From contig CAKQSB010000003.1 in assembly GCA_934271735.1 (NCBI GenBank), forward strand, positions 62,001 through 126,000: a DNA stretch of 64,000 nt, written 5' to 3'. A program made the translations under genes and the position numbers. Positions within the stretch are counted from its first letter, which is position 1. Every line of letters begins with the position of its first letter. The DNA comes from an uncultured Clostridia bacterium (GTDB lineage: Bacteria > Bacillota > Clostridia > Christensenellales > Borkfalkiaceae). The notes under the pieces are model-generated. The model searched no databases and was not told the origin of the DNA. It saw only the letters and a program-made list of their open reading frames with translations. Below are positions 43,635 through 51,223 of this stretch, piece after piece.

Positions 43635-43663
43635 ATTATAATATATTTGAAAAATTAAATCAA
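43635..43663 (-). promoter_or_regulatory. Sigma-A promoter of the panT-coaX-ispG operon
   Basis: Minus strand -35 TTGATT (43663-43658), 17-base spacer, -10 TATAAT (43640-43635). Divergent from the Cys-rich peptide gene. Confidence 0.7.
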
Positions 43664-43706
43664 GTTTTTAAAGGCGATAAGCGTAACACTTTTACGATAA
43701 TAAAAA

Positions 43707-43712
43707 TATAAT
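43707..43712 (+). promoter_or_regulatory. Possible -10 element of the Cys-rich peptide gene
   Basis: TATAAT in an AT-rich stretch; no good -35 at 16-18 bases. A GC dyad (TAGCG GTAA CGCTA) lies ~20 bases downstream, at 43721-43734, and could be an operator or leader hairpin. Confidence 0.35.
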
Positions 43713-43761
43713 GATAGTGATAGCGGTAACGCTACGAATATCACAGGAGGAAATACATAAA

Positions 43762-43977
43762 ATGTTGAATTGCTTGGGAATCGGCGATAACTGTTGCCTT
43801 TGGATGCTTATAATCATCCTCATAATTTGCTTGTGCAAAAACGGATGCTTATGCGGCATTATAGATAAGATCTGCGGTTGCGGATGCTTACTCCCCGTTC
43901 TTTTGCTTCTCCTTTGCTGCTGCAAGGGCGGAAAAGGCGGTCCGGACTTCGGATTCGGCGGCGGCTGCTGCAAATAA
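43762..43977 (+). CDS. Small cysteine-rich hydrophobic peptide, 15 Cys in 71 residues
   Basis: Not recognised. Starts MLNCLGIGDNCCLWMLIIIL, with a first hydrophobic segment (LWMLIIILIICLC), a Cys/Gly turn (CKNGCLCG, KICGCGC), a second hydrophobic segment (LLPVLLLLLCCC) and a Gly-rich tail ending GGGCCK. Cys positions 4, 11, 12, 23, 25, 29, 31, 38, 40, 42, 52-54, 69 and 70 give several CxC and CC(C) pairs. The AGGAGG SD is exact but 11 bases from the ATG. A strong terminator follows. It is one of few plus-strand genes. I infer a membrane-associated metal-binding or disulfide-rich peptide; a small spore-coat protein is the alternative. Confidence 0.75.
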   Translation: MLNCLGIGDNCCLWMLIIILIICLCKNGCLCGIIDKICGCGCLLPVLLLLLCCCKGGKGGPDFGFGGGCCK

Positions 43978-44003
43978 AGCATAAAAGCTTAATACATATC
44001 GAA

Positions 44004-44030
44004 GGGGCGGCGAAAATTTTTCGCCGCCCC
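44004..44030 (+). terminator. GC-rich terminator after the Cys-rich peptide gene
   Basis: 11-base stem GGGGCGGCGAA/TTCGCCGCCCC, followed by GAATTTTTG. It sits between convergent genes and may also serve the minus-strand CobW-like gene. Confidence 0.85.
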
Positions 44031-44051
44031 GAATTTTTGTATAACCGCAAA

Positions 44052-44984
44052 TTATTGCAAGGAAACAACCGGATTTTCTATTTCCGGTATTTCCTTTATT
44101 TTCAAAAGTTCGAGAACTATCTGGGGTTCGTCGTTTTCGTTTTCGGAGAGATAATGGATTCTCGCACGCAAATGCACCCAGCCTTTGTTTTTGATTTTAA
44201 GCGGCATGTTGTAGCCGCACAAATGCCCTATAAGCTGAATATCGTTGGCGCAACAAGTCATAGCAAGTCTTCCCGCGACGAACGTGTTTTCGGGCAAATT
44301 CTTGGAAGTAACCGTCATACAGTTAAATTCGACGATTTTCCCTTCGTATCTCGCGCGATTGTCGAACGTGTCGATATAAAAAATGCCGAAATCGTTGTCC
44401 GAAATATTCATTTCGTCCGAAATTCTATAAGGAAGTTCTTCGACAAAGCTTACGGGTTTACCGTCCTTTCCGAGCGTTATGAAATATGCGTCCTTATTTA
44501 TAAGTTTAAGGCTTCTTTTATAACCCGCCATTTCGGAAGATTCTTCGCATCTGTTCATTATAACGATATTTGATGCTCCAACTATGTCCTGAAACTTCTG
44601 GCGCATATTGTTGAAGTAAATTTTAAACGTGGTAGCGTCGATGATAGCGAAAATCTGCTCCACGACCACGTACGGCGGGAGTTTTATTTCGCTCCAGTCC
44701 CACATTGCGTTTTCTTCGACAAAAAGCGCGTGCGGCTTATTTGCTTTTATAAGTTCGTTGATTTTTTCTACGGTAAAATCTTCGGGATCGTCGAATTGAT
44801 AGAAAACCGCGTTGTATTTCGCAAGTTCCGCGGGGTCATATTCGACTTCGCCTTCCTCTGTAGATAAAATCAATACTCTGCCTATATCTCCGAAATCCTG
44901 ATTTTTAAGCGAATCGACGATAAACGTCGTTTTTCCGCTTTCCAGAATACCTTTTACGATAACGGCGGGAAACGTTCTTGCCAT
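44052..44984 (-). CDS. CobW-type P-loop NTPase fused to a YcgQ-like (TIGR03943/DUF1980) domain
   Basis: 310 residues. The first ~190 form a CobW/P47K-like NTPase: Walker A GILESGKT (12-19) in place of GFLGAGKT, an acidic LSTEEGEVEYD at the switch position, and IVIMNRCEE near the NKxD position. It lacks the CxCC metal motif of CobW proteins. Residues ~215-305 match the C-terminal domain of YcgQ-type proteins: FVAGRLAMTCCANDIQLIGHLCGY, a W-V-ARI strand and the ending EIPEIENPVVSL. YcgQ proteins normally carry two membrane helices before this domain and pair with a YcgR permease near CobW genes in zinc-responsive loci. Here the NTPase replaces the helices. Probable role in metal handling; inferred. 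Confidence 0.7.
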   Translation of the reverse strand: MARTFPAVIVKGILESGKTTFIVDSLKNQDFGDIGRVLILSTEEGEVEYDPAELAKYNAVFYQFDDPEDFTVEKINELIKANKPHALFVEENAMWDWSEIKLPPYVVVEQIFAIIDATTFKIYFNNMRQKFQDIVGASNIVIMNRCEESSEMAGYKRSLKLINKDAYFITLGKDGKPVSFVEELPYRISDEMNISDNDFGIFYIDTFDNRARYEGKIVEFNCMTVTSKNLPENTFVAGRLAMTCCANDIQLIGHLCGYNMPLKIKNKGWVHLRARIHYLSENENDEPQIVLELLKIKEIPEIENPVVSLQ

Positions 44985-45066
44985 TTGTTATTCTCCGTTT
45001 GAATTATCGGTTTTTGATAATTCGTTTTAAATTTCGCCTTGAGTTGTTCGCCCGATTTATCCTGAA

Positions 45067-46179
45067 TTATTCGCCGAAAAAGAGTTTTGCAATCTTTTCT
45101 TCGTTGATTTTCGAGCCGATAACGCAAACTCTGCCCGTGTAATCGGGTTCTCCTTTTCTTATCTCGTATTCACCCGCAACAAGGTCAAAATAATACCATT
45201 TCGCGTCGTCTTTGGCTTTTACGACGCCTTTTGCTCTTAAAATTATGCCGAGATCGGAATTTTCTTCGCAAAGCGCGGAAAGAATTTTGCCGAGTTCGTC
45301 ATAAGAGAACGCAACGGGCGTTTCCTCTCCCCAACTCGTGAACACTTCGTCCGCATCGTGTCCGTGGTGGTGATGGTGGTGATGTTCGTGTTCATCTTCG
45401 TCGTCATTGTGATGGTGGCAGCAATGGTCGTGTTCGTCGTCATCGTCGTCATCATCGTGGTGATGGTGGTGATGTTCGTGTTCGTCTTCGTTATCATCGT
45501 CGTGATGATGATGATGACAACAATGGTCGTGTTCGTCCTCGTCGTCGTGATCGATAGCGAGAGATTTCAAAAGTTCGTCCACGTTCGCAACGTCGCCCTC
45601 TAAAACGTCAAGCAATTTATCGGGTTCGAGTTCTACGACAGGAGTCGTAACGACCGTAGCCTTAGGATTCAGAGATTTGATAAGTTCGACCGCGGCAAGA
45701 GTTTTTTCTTCGCTGAGCTTGTCCGTTTTGGAAACGATAACGGTATTAGCCTGTTTGATCTGATCGTCGTAAAACTCACCGAAATTCTTAAAATACATCT
45801 TGCATTTTCCGCCGTCGACAACGGTTGCGACGATATTGATTTTAAGAGGTTCTTCAACCTTTTCGATCGCCTTGATTATATCGGAAAGCTTACCTACGCC
45901 CGACGGCTCGATAATAATTCTGTCCGGAGCGAATTTCTCCACTATCTCTTTCATAGACTTGGAAAAATCGCCTACGAGCGAACAGCAGATACAGCCCGAA
46001 TTGATTTCCTTGATTTCAACGCCGCTGTCTTTCAGAAACGCGCCGTCGACGCCTATTTCGCCGAATTCGTTTTCGATGAGAACGACTTTTTCGTTTTTAA
46101 GCCTGCTTTCGAAAAGCTTTTTTATCAAAGTGGTTTTCCCTGCTCCGAGAAAGCCCGAAATAACATCGATTTTAATCAT
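45067..46179 (-). CDS. CobW/ZNG-type GTPase with repeated His/Asp-rich metal loop
   Basis: 370-residue G3E GTPase, likely a metal chaperone or insertase. Walker A GFLGAGKT (9-16), IENEFGEIGVDG, and the metal-binding GCICC with Cys63, Cys65 and Cys66. NKxD equivalent SKTD. Residues ~205-278 are a striking His/Asp/Glu/Cys-rich loop with two 30-residue copies, each containing DEHDHCCHHH and EHEHHHHHH. The C-terminal CobW_C domain follows (RAKGVVKAKDDAKWYYFDLV). Long His loops are typical of zinc or nickel chaperones. It neighbours the CobW-YcgQ fusion. Confidence 0.9.
   Translation of the reverse strand: MIKIDVISGFLGAGKTTLIKKLFESRLKNEKVVLIENEFGEIGVDGAFLKDSGVEIKEINSGCICCSLVGDFSKSMKEIVEKFAPDRIIIEPSGVGKLSDIIKAIEKVEEPLKINIVATVVDGGKCKMYFKNFGEFYDDQIKQANTVIVSKTDKLSEEKTLAAVELIKSLNPKATVVTTPVVELEPDKLLDVLEGDVANVDELLKSLAIDHDDEDEHDHCCHHHHHDDDNEDEHEHHHHHHDDDDDDDEHDHCCHHHNDDEDEHEHHHHHHHGHDADEVFTSWGEETPVAFSYDELGKILSALCEENSDLGIILRAKGVVKAKDDAKWYYFDLVAGEYEIRKGEPDYTGRVCVIGSKINEEKIAKLFFGE
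45364..45550 (-). repeat. 90-base direct repeat encoding the His/Asp-rich loop
   Basis: Two tandem copies with a 90-base period (compare 45369-45376 with 45459-45466). Codons are dominated by CAC, CAT, GAC, GAT and GAA. The frame is kept, adding 30 residues per unit, so copy number can vary without a frameshift. Confidence 0.85.
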
Positions 46180-46205
46180 AAACTACACTTCCTTTATATT
46201 GTTCG

Positions 46206-46237
46206 CCGCCCCGTCGGTTTTAAAACGGACGGGGCGG
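46206..46237 (-). terminator. GC-rich hairpin after rhaA, U-tract missing
   Basis: 10-base stem CCGCCCCGTC/GACGGGGCGG with a 12-base loop, 14 bases after the rhaA stop. On the minus strand it is followed by CGAACAATAT and not a T-run, so it may be a weak terminator or an mRNA 3'-end stabiliser. No separate promoter is clear for the CobW gene beyond it. Confidence 0.5.
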
Positions 46238-46250
46238 AATTTTACGAGTT

Positions 46251-47501
46251 TTATCTTTTTAAAAGAACGTCTTTTTCGTACTTCATTATTTCGTCGTACC
46301 AGGACGTATCTGCGGCAACTCCGCATTCTTTGCAGTATTCGGTCCAGATATCGCCGAACGGAAGGGTCTTCATTTCTTCCTGCATTACCATAAGTTTGGT
46401 AAAGTCTGCATTGTCCTGAAGCTCTTTAAGCTTTTCGTTAGGCGTAACCATTGCCATAAGAAGAGCTTTCTGCCAGCTTCTGATACCGACCGTCCAGGCG
46501 GAAATACGGTTGATGCTCGCGTCGAAATAATCGAGAGCCATATACACTCTGTCAAGCGCATTGCATCTTACGATTTCTTTAGCCATTTCTCTCGTTTCAT
46601 CGTCGAAAAGGAGAACGTGGTCGGAATCCCATCTGACGCCTCTCGTGATATGAAGCGCGATTTCGGGGAAGAAGCAAAGAAGCGCGGGGATCTTATCCGA
46701 AACGAGTTCGGTCGGATGATAGTGTCCGTTATCCATAAGCGGAAGAACCCCGTCGTGCATTGCGGCAAAGCTCAAAGTGAATTCCGCGCTGCCCGCCGTA
46801 TACGATTCCACGCCGATACCGAATACTTTCGATTCTACGCAAGGTTTAACGAGGTTTTTATCGAACGGCTCGGAAAGGATTTCTTCGATAGACTGTTTAT
46901 AACGAAGTCTCGGTCCCATACGATCTGCGGGAACGTCCTTAAAACCGTCTCCGATCCAGATGTTCATTACGCAGGGAATACCCGTTTCTTTAGCGAAGTA
47001 TTCGGAAATACGGATACAAGCTTTTCCGTGCTCTACCCAGAATTTTCTTACCTTTTCGTCGGGACTCGTAAGCGCAAGTCCGTTTTTAACCATAGGATGC
47101 GAGAAGAACGTGGGGTTAAAATCGATGCCCATTCCTCTTTCCTTTGCAAAATCAACCCATTTTTTGAAATGCTTGGGTTCGATCTTGTCTCTGTCGACGA
47201 ATTCGCCCTTTTCGAATATAGCGTAGCAAGCGTGAAGATTAAGTTTCTTCGTGCCGGGGCAAAGCGACATAGCCTTATCCATATCCGCCATAAGCTGTTC
47301 GGGAGTTCTCGCTTTTCCGGGATAATTTCCCGTAGTCTGAATTCCGCCCGTCAAAGGTCCGTCGTGATCGAAACCCGTAACGTCGTCTCCCTGCCAGCAA
47401 TGAACTGCCAAGGGAACGGTTTTAAGTTTTTTGATAGCGGCGTCGGTATCGACACCGTATTTTGCATACTCGGCTTTTGCGCTCTCGTATCTTGAAGACA
47501 T
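46251..47501 (-). CDS. rhaA: L-rhamnose isomerase
   Basis: Converts L-rhamnose to L-rhamnulose, metal-dependent TIM barrel, 416 residues. Conserved VPLAVHCWQGDDVTGFD, KLNLHACYAI, IDFNPTFFSHP, MDNGHYHPTE and the late ARGVRWDSDHV-like ITRGVRWDSDHVLLFDDE. Start MSSRYESAK has an AGGAG SD; a longer in-frame form would lie in the leader. It has its own promoter and is 2.2 kb from rhaB. Confidence 0.96.
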   Translation of the reverse strand: MSSRYESAKAEYAKYGVDTDAAIKKLKTVPLAVHCWQGDDVTGFDHDGPLTGGIQTTGNYPGKARTPEQLMADMDKAMSLCPGTKKLNLHACYAIFEKGEFVDRDKIEPKHFKKWVDFAKERGMGIDFNPTFFSHPMVKNGLALTSPDEKVRKFWVEHGKACIRISEYFAKETGIPCVMNIWIGDGFKDVPADRMGPRLRYKQSIEEILSEPFDKNLVKPCVESKVFGIGVESYTAGSAEFTLSFAAMHDGVLPLMDNGHYHPTELVSDKIPALLCFFPEIALHITRGVRWDSDHVLLFDDETREMAKEIVRCNALDRVYMALDYFDASINRISAWTVGIRSWQKALLMAMVTPNEKLKELQDNADFTKLMVMQEEMKTLPFGDIWTEYCKECGVAADTSWYDEIMKYEKDVLLKR

Positions 47502-47595
47502 TTCGTTTTCTCCTGATATTTTTAATTTCGGTTTCACCGATTTATCGTTGCGAAAAAATAAGGCTTACGACCTATTTTCTCCGCTTTCCGACATT

Positions 47596-47625
47596 ATTAT
47601 AAATGTTTTTCGATTACTTTGTCAA
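47596..47625 (-). promoter_or_regulatory. Sigma-A promoter of rhaA
   Basis: Minus strand -35 TTGACA (47625-47620), 18-base spacer, -10 TATAAT (47601-47596). The leader is ~90 bases and has a small TCGGT/ACCGA hairpin near the SD. No dyad shared with the rhaB promoter was found. Confidence 0.75.
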
Positions 47626-47651
47626 CTAAATAATATTTTTTAAAACAAAAA

Positions 47652-47678
47652 AACGAAAAAAGCCTCGGCTTTTTCGTT
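47652..47678 (-). terminator. Intrinsic terminator of the M16 peptidase gene
   Basis: Minus strand AACGAAAAAGCC and GGCTTTTTTCGTT arms with a two-base core loop, then TTTTTGTTTT. 19 bases after the stop. Confidence 0.9.
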
Positions 47679-47696
47679 TCTCTGTCATTTTTATCA

Positions 47697-48938
47697 TTAT
47701 AAAGTTATATTTTCGATATTTTTCCCGACGATCGCCGCGCTGTAAGACGAGAAATCGAGCGCGGAAATAAGCTCCGTCACCGCGTCTTTCTTCAAGGAAA
47801 CGACAGAAGCAAGCTTTTTATCCATATCGAACACGCCGCCCGTTACCATAAGATATCTTCCGTAAAGAAGCATCTGCGAAGAAGTGCTTTCCTGCCCGAA
47901 AGCGAAAGAACTTATCATTTGCGCTTTTCCTCTTTCGAATTCGGTATCGGTTATTCCCCCCGCTTTGAAATCGTTAAGCACGTTTTTTATTTCGATGTAC
48001 GCCCTTTCCGCGCTTTTCGGATTAACGCCCGCGTAAACCGCGAAAGTTCCCGTGGAACGATAACAGCTCGGGTAAGAATAAACCGTGTAACAAAGTCCCA
48101 TTTCTTCTCTGATTTTCTGGAATAATCTGCTGCTCATACCGGATCCGAGAACATTGTTCACGACGGACATCGCGTCCGCGGTCGGCGCGTTGTATTCCAC
48201 GCCTTTGAAAGCAAGCGCAAGGTGAATCTGCTCGATATTTTTTTCGATTTTTATTCTTCCTTTAGTATTTTCGGTTTCGCCCGCCGAAAGTTCGTCCGAT
48301 TTTTTCGCCGAAACGAACGGGACGAAAAATTTTTCGGCTAATTCGCAAGCCCTTTCGAAAGTAATTCTTCCCGCAAAAGAAAGAACGATATTATCGGCGT
48401 TATAAAAACGTTCGCGATACTTTAAAACGTCCTCTTTTGTAAACAAATCGATATTTTTCGACGGACCTAAAATGGTTCTTCCAAGTCCCTGCTTGCCGAA
48501 ATAGGATTCCGACAAAGCGTCGAGACATAAATCTTCGGGCGTGTCGAGACACATATTTATTTCTTCTTTTACAACGCCTTTTTCTTTTTCGAGTTCCTCT
48601 TTTTCGTAAACGGAATTAAGAAACATATCGGAAAGAAGTTCGAACGATTTTTCGAGTTCGCCCGCCGTGCTTTTAACGTAGTAACACGTCGTTTCTTTGG
48701 AGGTGAACGCGTTCACCTGCGCGCCGATATCGTCGAAAGCCGAAGAAAGTTCGAAAGAAGTCATTTTCTCCGTTCCTTTGAAAGTCGTATGCTCGATAAA
48801 ATGCGAAATGCCGTTGTTATCGGCGTTTTCGAGGCAGCTTCCCGCCCCGACGAGAATTCCCGCACTGACAGACATCATTGCGTCCATCGTGTTTACGATT
48901 ATTTTAAGTCCGTTGTTGTATTTTTTATAATTAACCAT
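47697..48938 (-). CDS. M16 family zinc peptidase (processing peptidase-like)
   Basis: 413-residue, single-chain half of the pitrilysin/mitochondrial processing peptidase type. Inverted zinc motif HFIEH (SHFIEHTTFKGTEKM) and the downstream Glu in KEEINMCLDTPED are present, so it is likely active. The C-terminal half has the usual R/Y motif region (VYAGVNPKSAERAYI). The closest Bacillus relative is YmxG/MlpA, which also sits beside a polysaccharide deacetylase gene, as here. Confidence 0.92.
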   Translation of the reverse strand: MVNYKKYNNGLKIIVNTMDAMMSVSAGILVGAGSCLENADNNGISHFIEHTTFKGTEKMTSFELSSAFDDIGAQVNAFTSKETTCYYVKSTAGELEKSFELLSDMFLNSVYEKEELEKEKGVVKEEINMCLDTPEDLCLDALSESYFGKQGLGRTILGPSKNIDLFTKEDVLKYRERFYNADNIVLSFAGRITFERACELAEKFFVPFVSAKKSDELSAGETENTKGRIKIEKNIEQIHLALAFKGVEYNAPTADAMSVVNNVLGSGMSSRLFQKIREEMGLCYTVYSYPSCYRSTGTFAVYAGVNPKSAERAYIEIKNVLNDFKAGGITDTEFERGKAQMISSFAFGQESTSSQMLLYGRYLMVTGGVFDMDKKLASVVSLKKDAVTELISALDFSSYSAAIVGKNIENITL

Positions 48939-48950
48939 TTTTCGTCGTTT

Positions 48951-48968
48951 CGCCGATAATTGTCGGCG
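48951..48968 (-). promoter_or_regulatory. Leader hairpin before the M16 gene, with a nearby palindrome
   Basis: CGCCGA/TCGGCG stem in the 68-base gap, and a perfect palindrome TTAACATGTTAA at 48981-48992 that overlaps a -10-like TAAAAT. No good -35 is visible. Possible operator; weak evidence. Confidence 0.3.
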
Positions 48969-49006
48969 TTATGTAAAATTTTAACATGTTAAATATACCG
49001 TGGCGA

Positions 49007-49735
49007 TCAGACGGGAGTTTCGGACGAAATACATTCGCTTACCGTTCCCGTTTTAAGTCCCGCATTATAATAGTAATCGATAATCTGCGGCAATGCTTCG
49101 AGCGTATGCTTTTTCGGGTGCATAAGGACGAAATCTCCGCCCGAAATATTTTTCGTAGCTCTCGAAAAAACCGTTTTCGCGCTTTTATCCCGCCAATCTA
49201 TCGTATCTTTGCTCCACATTATGGTTTTATACCCCATTTTCTCCGCAACTTTTAAAGTCGTTACGGAAAAAGAACCCGAAGGCGGGGCGAAAAGCGTGAT
49301 TTCCTTGCCCGTGTTGGCTTTTATAAGCGCGTGCAAGGTTTCCATTTCCGCCCTGTTCTGTTCTTCGTTTAGTTTGGCGTGATCTTTATGAAAATATCCG
49401 TGACTGCCGATTTCGTGTCCTTTTTCGAGAATTTTCTTTATCGTATCGATATTATCGTCCGCCCAGACGCCGCCTACGAAAAAAGTCGCTTTGGCGTTCT
49501 TTTCTTCGAGAACGTTTAAAATCCCCTCCACGATTTCCGTTCCTTCGTAAACGTTGAACATCATAGCTACGGTATTTCCGTTTCTGTCGCCGTTATAAAT
49601 CGCGGAATAACTCTCGCCGTTGGATATAACCACGACGTCGCCGGGTAAAAAACATACGGCGATCACTCCCGAAACAATCGCAGTGAGAATAACCGCCGTA
49701 ATAATGTTAAGTTTTCTGTCAGTTAGTTTATTCAT
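49007..49735 (-). CDS. NodB-type polysaccharide deacetylase family protein with altered motif 1
   Basis: 242 residues with an N-terminal membrane anchor (LNIITAVILTAIVSGVIAVCFL) and an extracellular NodB domain. The His motif GSHGYFHKDH is intact, as are TFFVGGVWAD and LFAPPSGSFS. Motif 1, usually TFDDG with the catalytic and metal Asp, reads MMFNVYEGTE. Related to the YlxY/PdaB group; activity is therefore doubtful or modified. The start MNKLTDRKL has an AGAGG SD; a GTG three codons upstream lies too close to it. Confidence 0.85.
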   Translation of the reverse strand: MNKLTDRKLNIITAVILTAIVSGVIAVCFLPGDVVVISNGESYSAIYNGDRNGNTVAMMFNVYEGTEIVEGILNVLEEKNAKATFFVGGVWADDNIDTIKKILEKGHEIGSHGYFHKDHAKLNEEQNRAEMETLHALIKANTGKEITLFAPPSGSFSVTTLKVAEKMGYKTIMWSKDTIDWRDKSAKTVFSRATKNISGGDFVLMHPKKHTLEALPQIIDYYYNAGLKTGTVSECISSETPV

Positions 49736-49785
49736 TTCGACCACCTCTATACAATGTATTACGAAGAAGCCGAATATATTTATAT

Positions 49786-51177
49786 TTAACCGATAATTTC
49801 CACGTCGAAGGACTCTTTCACGAGGTCTTTCGCGCTTTCTATGTTTTTAACCGCTCCGTCGTAAAGAAGCTGAGCGATAATATTTCCGATAGCCGTAGCC
49901 TCGACGGGACCTGCCATAACTTTAAGACCGGTACGTTTTGCGGTAAGTTCGTTAAGGTATCCGTTCATCGATCCACCGCCTACGATATGAATGGTATCGA
50001 ATTTATATCCCGTGATTTTCTCCACGACTTTCACCGCTTTCGCATAGCATACGGCAAGGCTGTCGTAAACGCAAAGGGCGATTTCTCCCGGCGTTTCGGG
50101 AACTTTCTGGTTAGTTTCTCTGCAATAATCCCGGATCGCGCCTATCATACTCGCGGGAGCAAGGAAACGCCGATCGTTCACGTCGACGATACTGTCGAAA
50201 TCTTTAACCGCTTTCGACATTGTTACGTAATCGCCCCAACTGTACTTTTTCTCGTGTTCTCTTCTTACGCTCTGAATCATCCAGAGACCCATTATGTTCT
50301 TTAAGAAACGGGTCGATCTGTTATATCCGCCCTCGTTCGTGAAGTTTGCTTCGAGAGCGTCCTTGGTAGAAATCGCGACGGGACTTTCGATACCGAGCAA
50401 TGACCACGTTCCGCTCGAAATGTAAAGCGGATGTCCCGTTTCGGGAACTGCCATAACCGCGCTCGCAGTATCATGAGTGGCGGTAAGAACAATGTTCGTT
50501 TCATAGCCGATTTCCGCGGCGATTTCGGGTTTTACCGCGCCGACGAGCGTTGCGGGCTGGCTGAGTTCTCCGAACAGTTTTTCCGGAAGACCGAGATCTT
50601 TTACCGTCTCCATATCCCATTCTCTCGTTTTCGCGCTTAAAAGACCCGTCGTTGAAGCGTTCGTGAATTCGTTTTTCTTAACGCCCGTAAGCAAAAATCC
50701 GAAGAAATCGGGCATCATAAGAAATCTTTCCGCTTTATCGAGTTTTCCGCTGAGTTTATCGGTGTAAAGCTGATAAATCGTATTGTAAATCTGGAACTGA
50801 GATCCCGTTCTTTCGTAAAGTTTCTCAAAAGGCACGATAGAATGAACTTTCTTAATAGGTTCTTCCGTTCTCGAATCTCTGTACGCAAATACGTCTCCGA
50901 TAACGTTATCGTCCTTATCCAACAGCGCGTAATCCACGCCCCAGGTATCTATACCCACGGAAGACGGAATTTTTCCGATTTTTTTACATTCTTTAAGTCC
51001 GTCAACGATATTTTGAAAAAGTTTGCGGTAATTCCATACGAGATGACCGTCTTTTTCTTCCATACCGTTTTCGAAACGATAAATTTCCTCGAGTTTAAGC
51101 TTTCCGTTCTCTATATAAGAAAGAATGTGCCTGCCGCTCGAAGCCCCGATATCAATCGCAAGATAATATTTTCCCAT
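49786..51177 (-). CDS. rhaB: Rhamnulokinase
   Basis: Phosphorylates L-rhamnulose at O1. 463 residues of the FGGY kinase family: AIDIGASSGRHI (phosphate 1), GIDTWGVDYALLD (substrate and catalytic Asp), THDTASAVMAVP, and GGGSMNGYLNELTAKRTG (adenosine). The start MGKYYLAID is the family start. An SD (GGAGGA) lies too far upstream unless an intervening hairpin folds. Aldolase (rhaD), transporter and regulator genes are not in the window. Confidence 0.95.
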   Translation of the reverse strand: MGKYYLAIDIGASSGRHILSYIENGKLKLEEIYRFENGMEEKDGHLVWNYRKLFQNIVDGLKECKKIGKIPSSVGIDTWGVDYALLDKDDNVIGDVFAYRDSRTEEPIKKVHSIVPFEKLYERTGSQFQIYNTIYQLYTDKLSGKLDKAERFLMMPDFFGFLLTGVKKNEFTNASTTGLLSAKTREWDMETVKDLGLPEKLFGELSQPATLVGAVKPEIAAEIGYETNIVLTATHDTASAVMAVPETGHPLYISSGTWSLLGIESPVAISTKDALEANFTNEGGYNRSTRFLKNIMGLWMIQSVRREHEKKYSWGDYVTMSKAVKDFDSIVDVNDRRFLAPASMIGAIRDYCRETNQKVPETPGEIALCVYDSLAVCYAKAVKVVEKITGYKFDTIHIVGGGSMNGYLNELTAKRTGLKVMAGPVEATAIGNIIAQLLYDGAVKNIESAKDLVKESFDVEIIG

Positions 51178-51185
51178 AACACAAT

Positions 51186-51207
51186 GCAGGTGAGAACCTG
51201 CTCCTCC
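51186..51207 (-). promoter_or_regulatory. rhaB SD followed by a hairpin that shortens its distance to the ATG
   Basis: Minus strand GGAGGA (51207-51202), then a perfect hairpin GCAGGT TCTC ACCTGC (51201-51186), then ATTGTGTT and ATG. The linear spacing is 24 bases; with the hairpin folded it is 8. The same 16 bases, at about +16 to +31, could instead be a DNA operator. Confidence 0.6.
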
Positions 51208-51223
51208 GATTTTTTTCACATAT

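Noticed and set aside
45350..45560. CRISPR-like or minisatellite array
   Set aside because: The repeat is coding, two units only, and without spacers; it is a protein metal-binding loop.
45358..45603. Plus-strand frame encoding Val/Met repeats opposite the His-rich loop
   Set aside because: Direct complement of the His/Asp codon repeats; no start signals.
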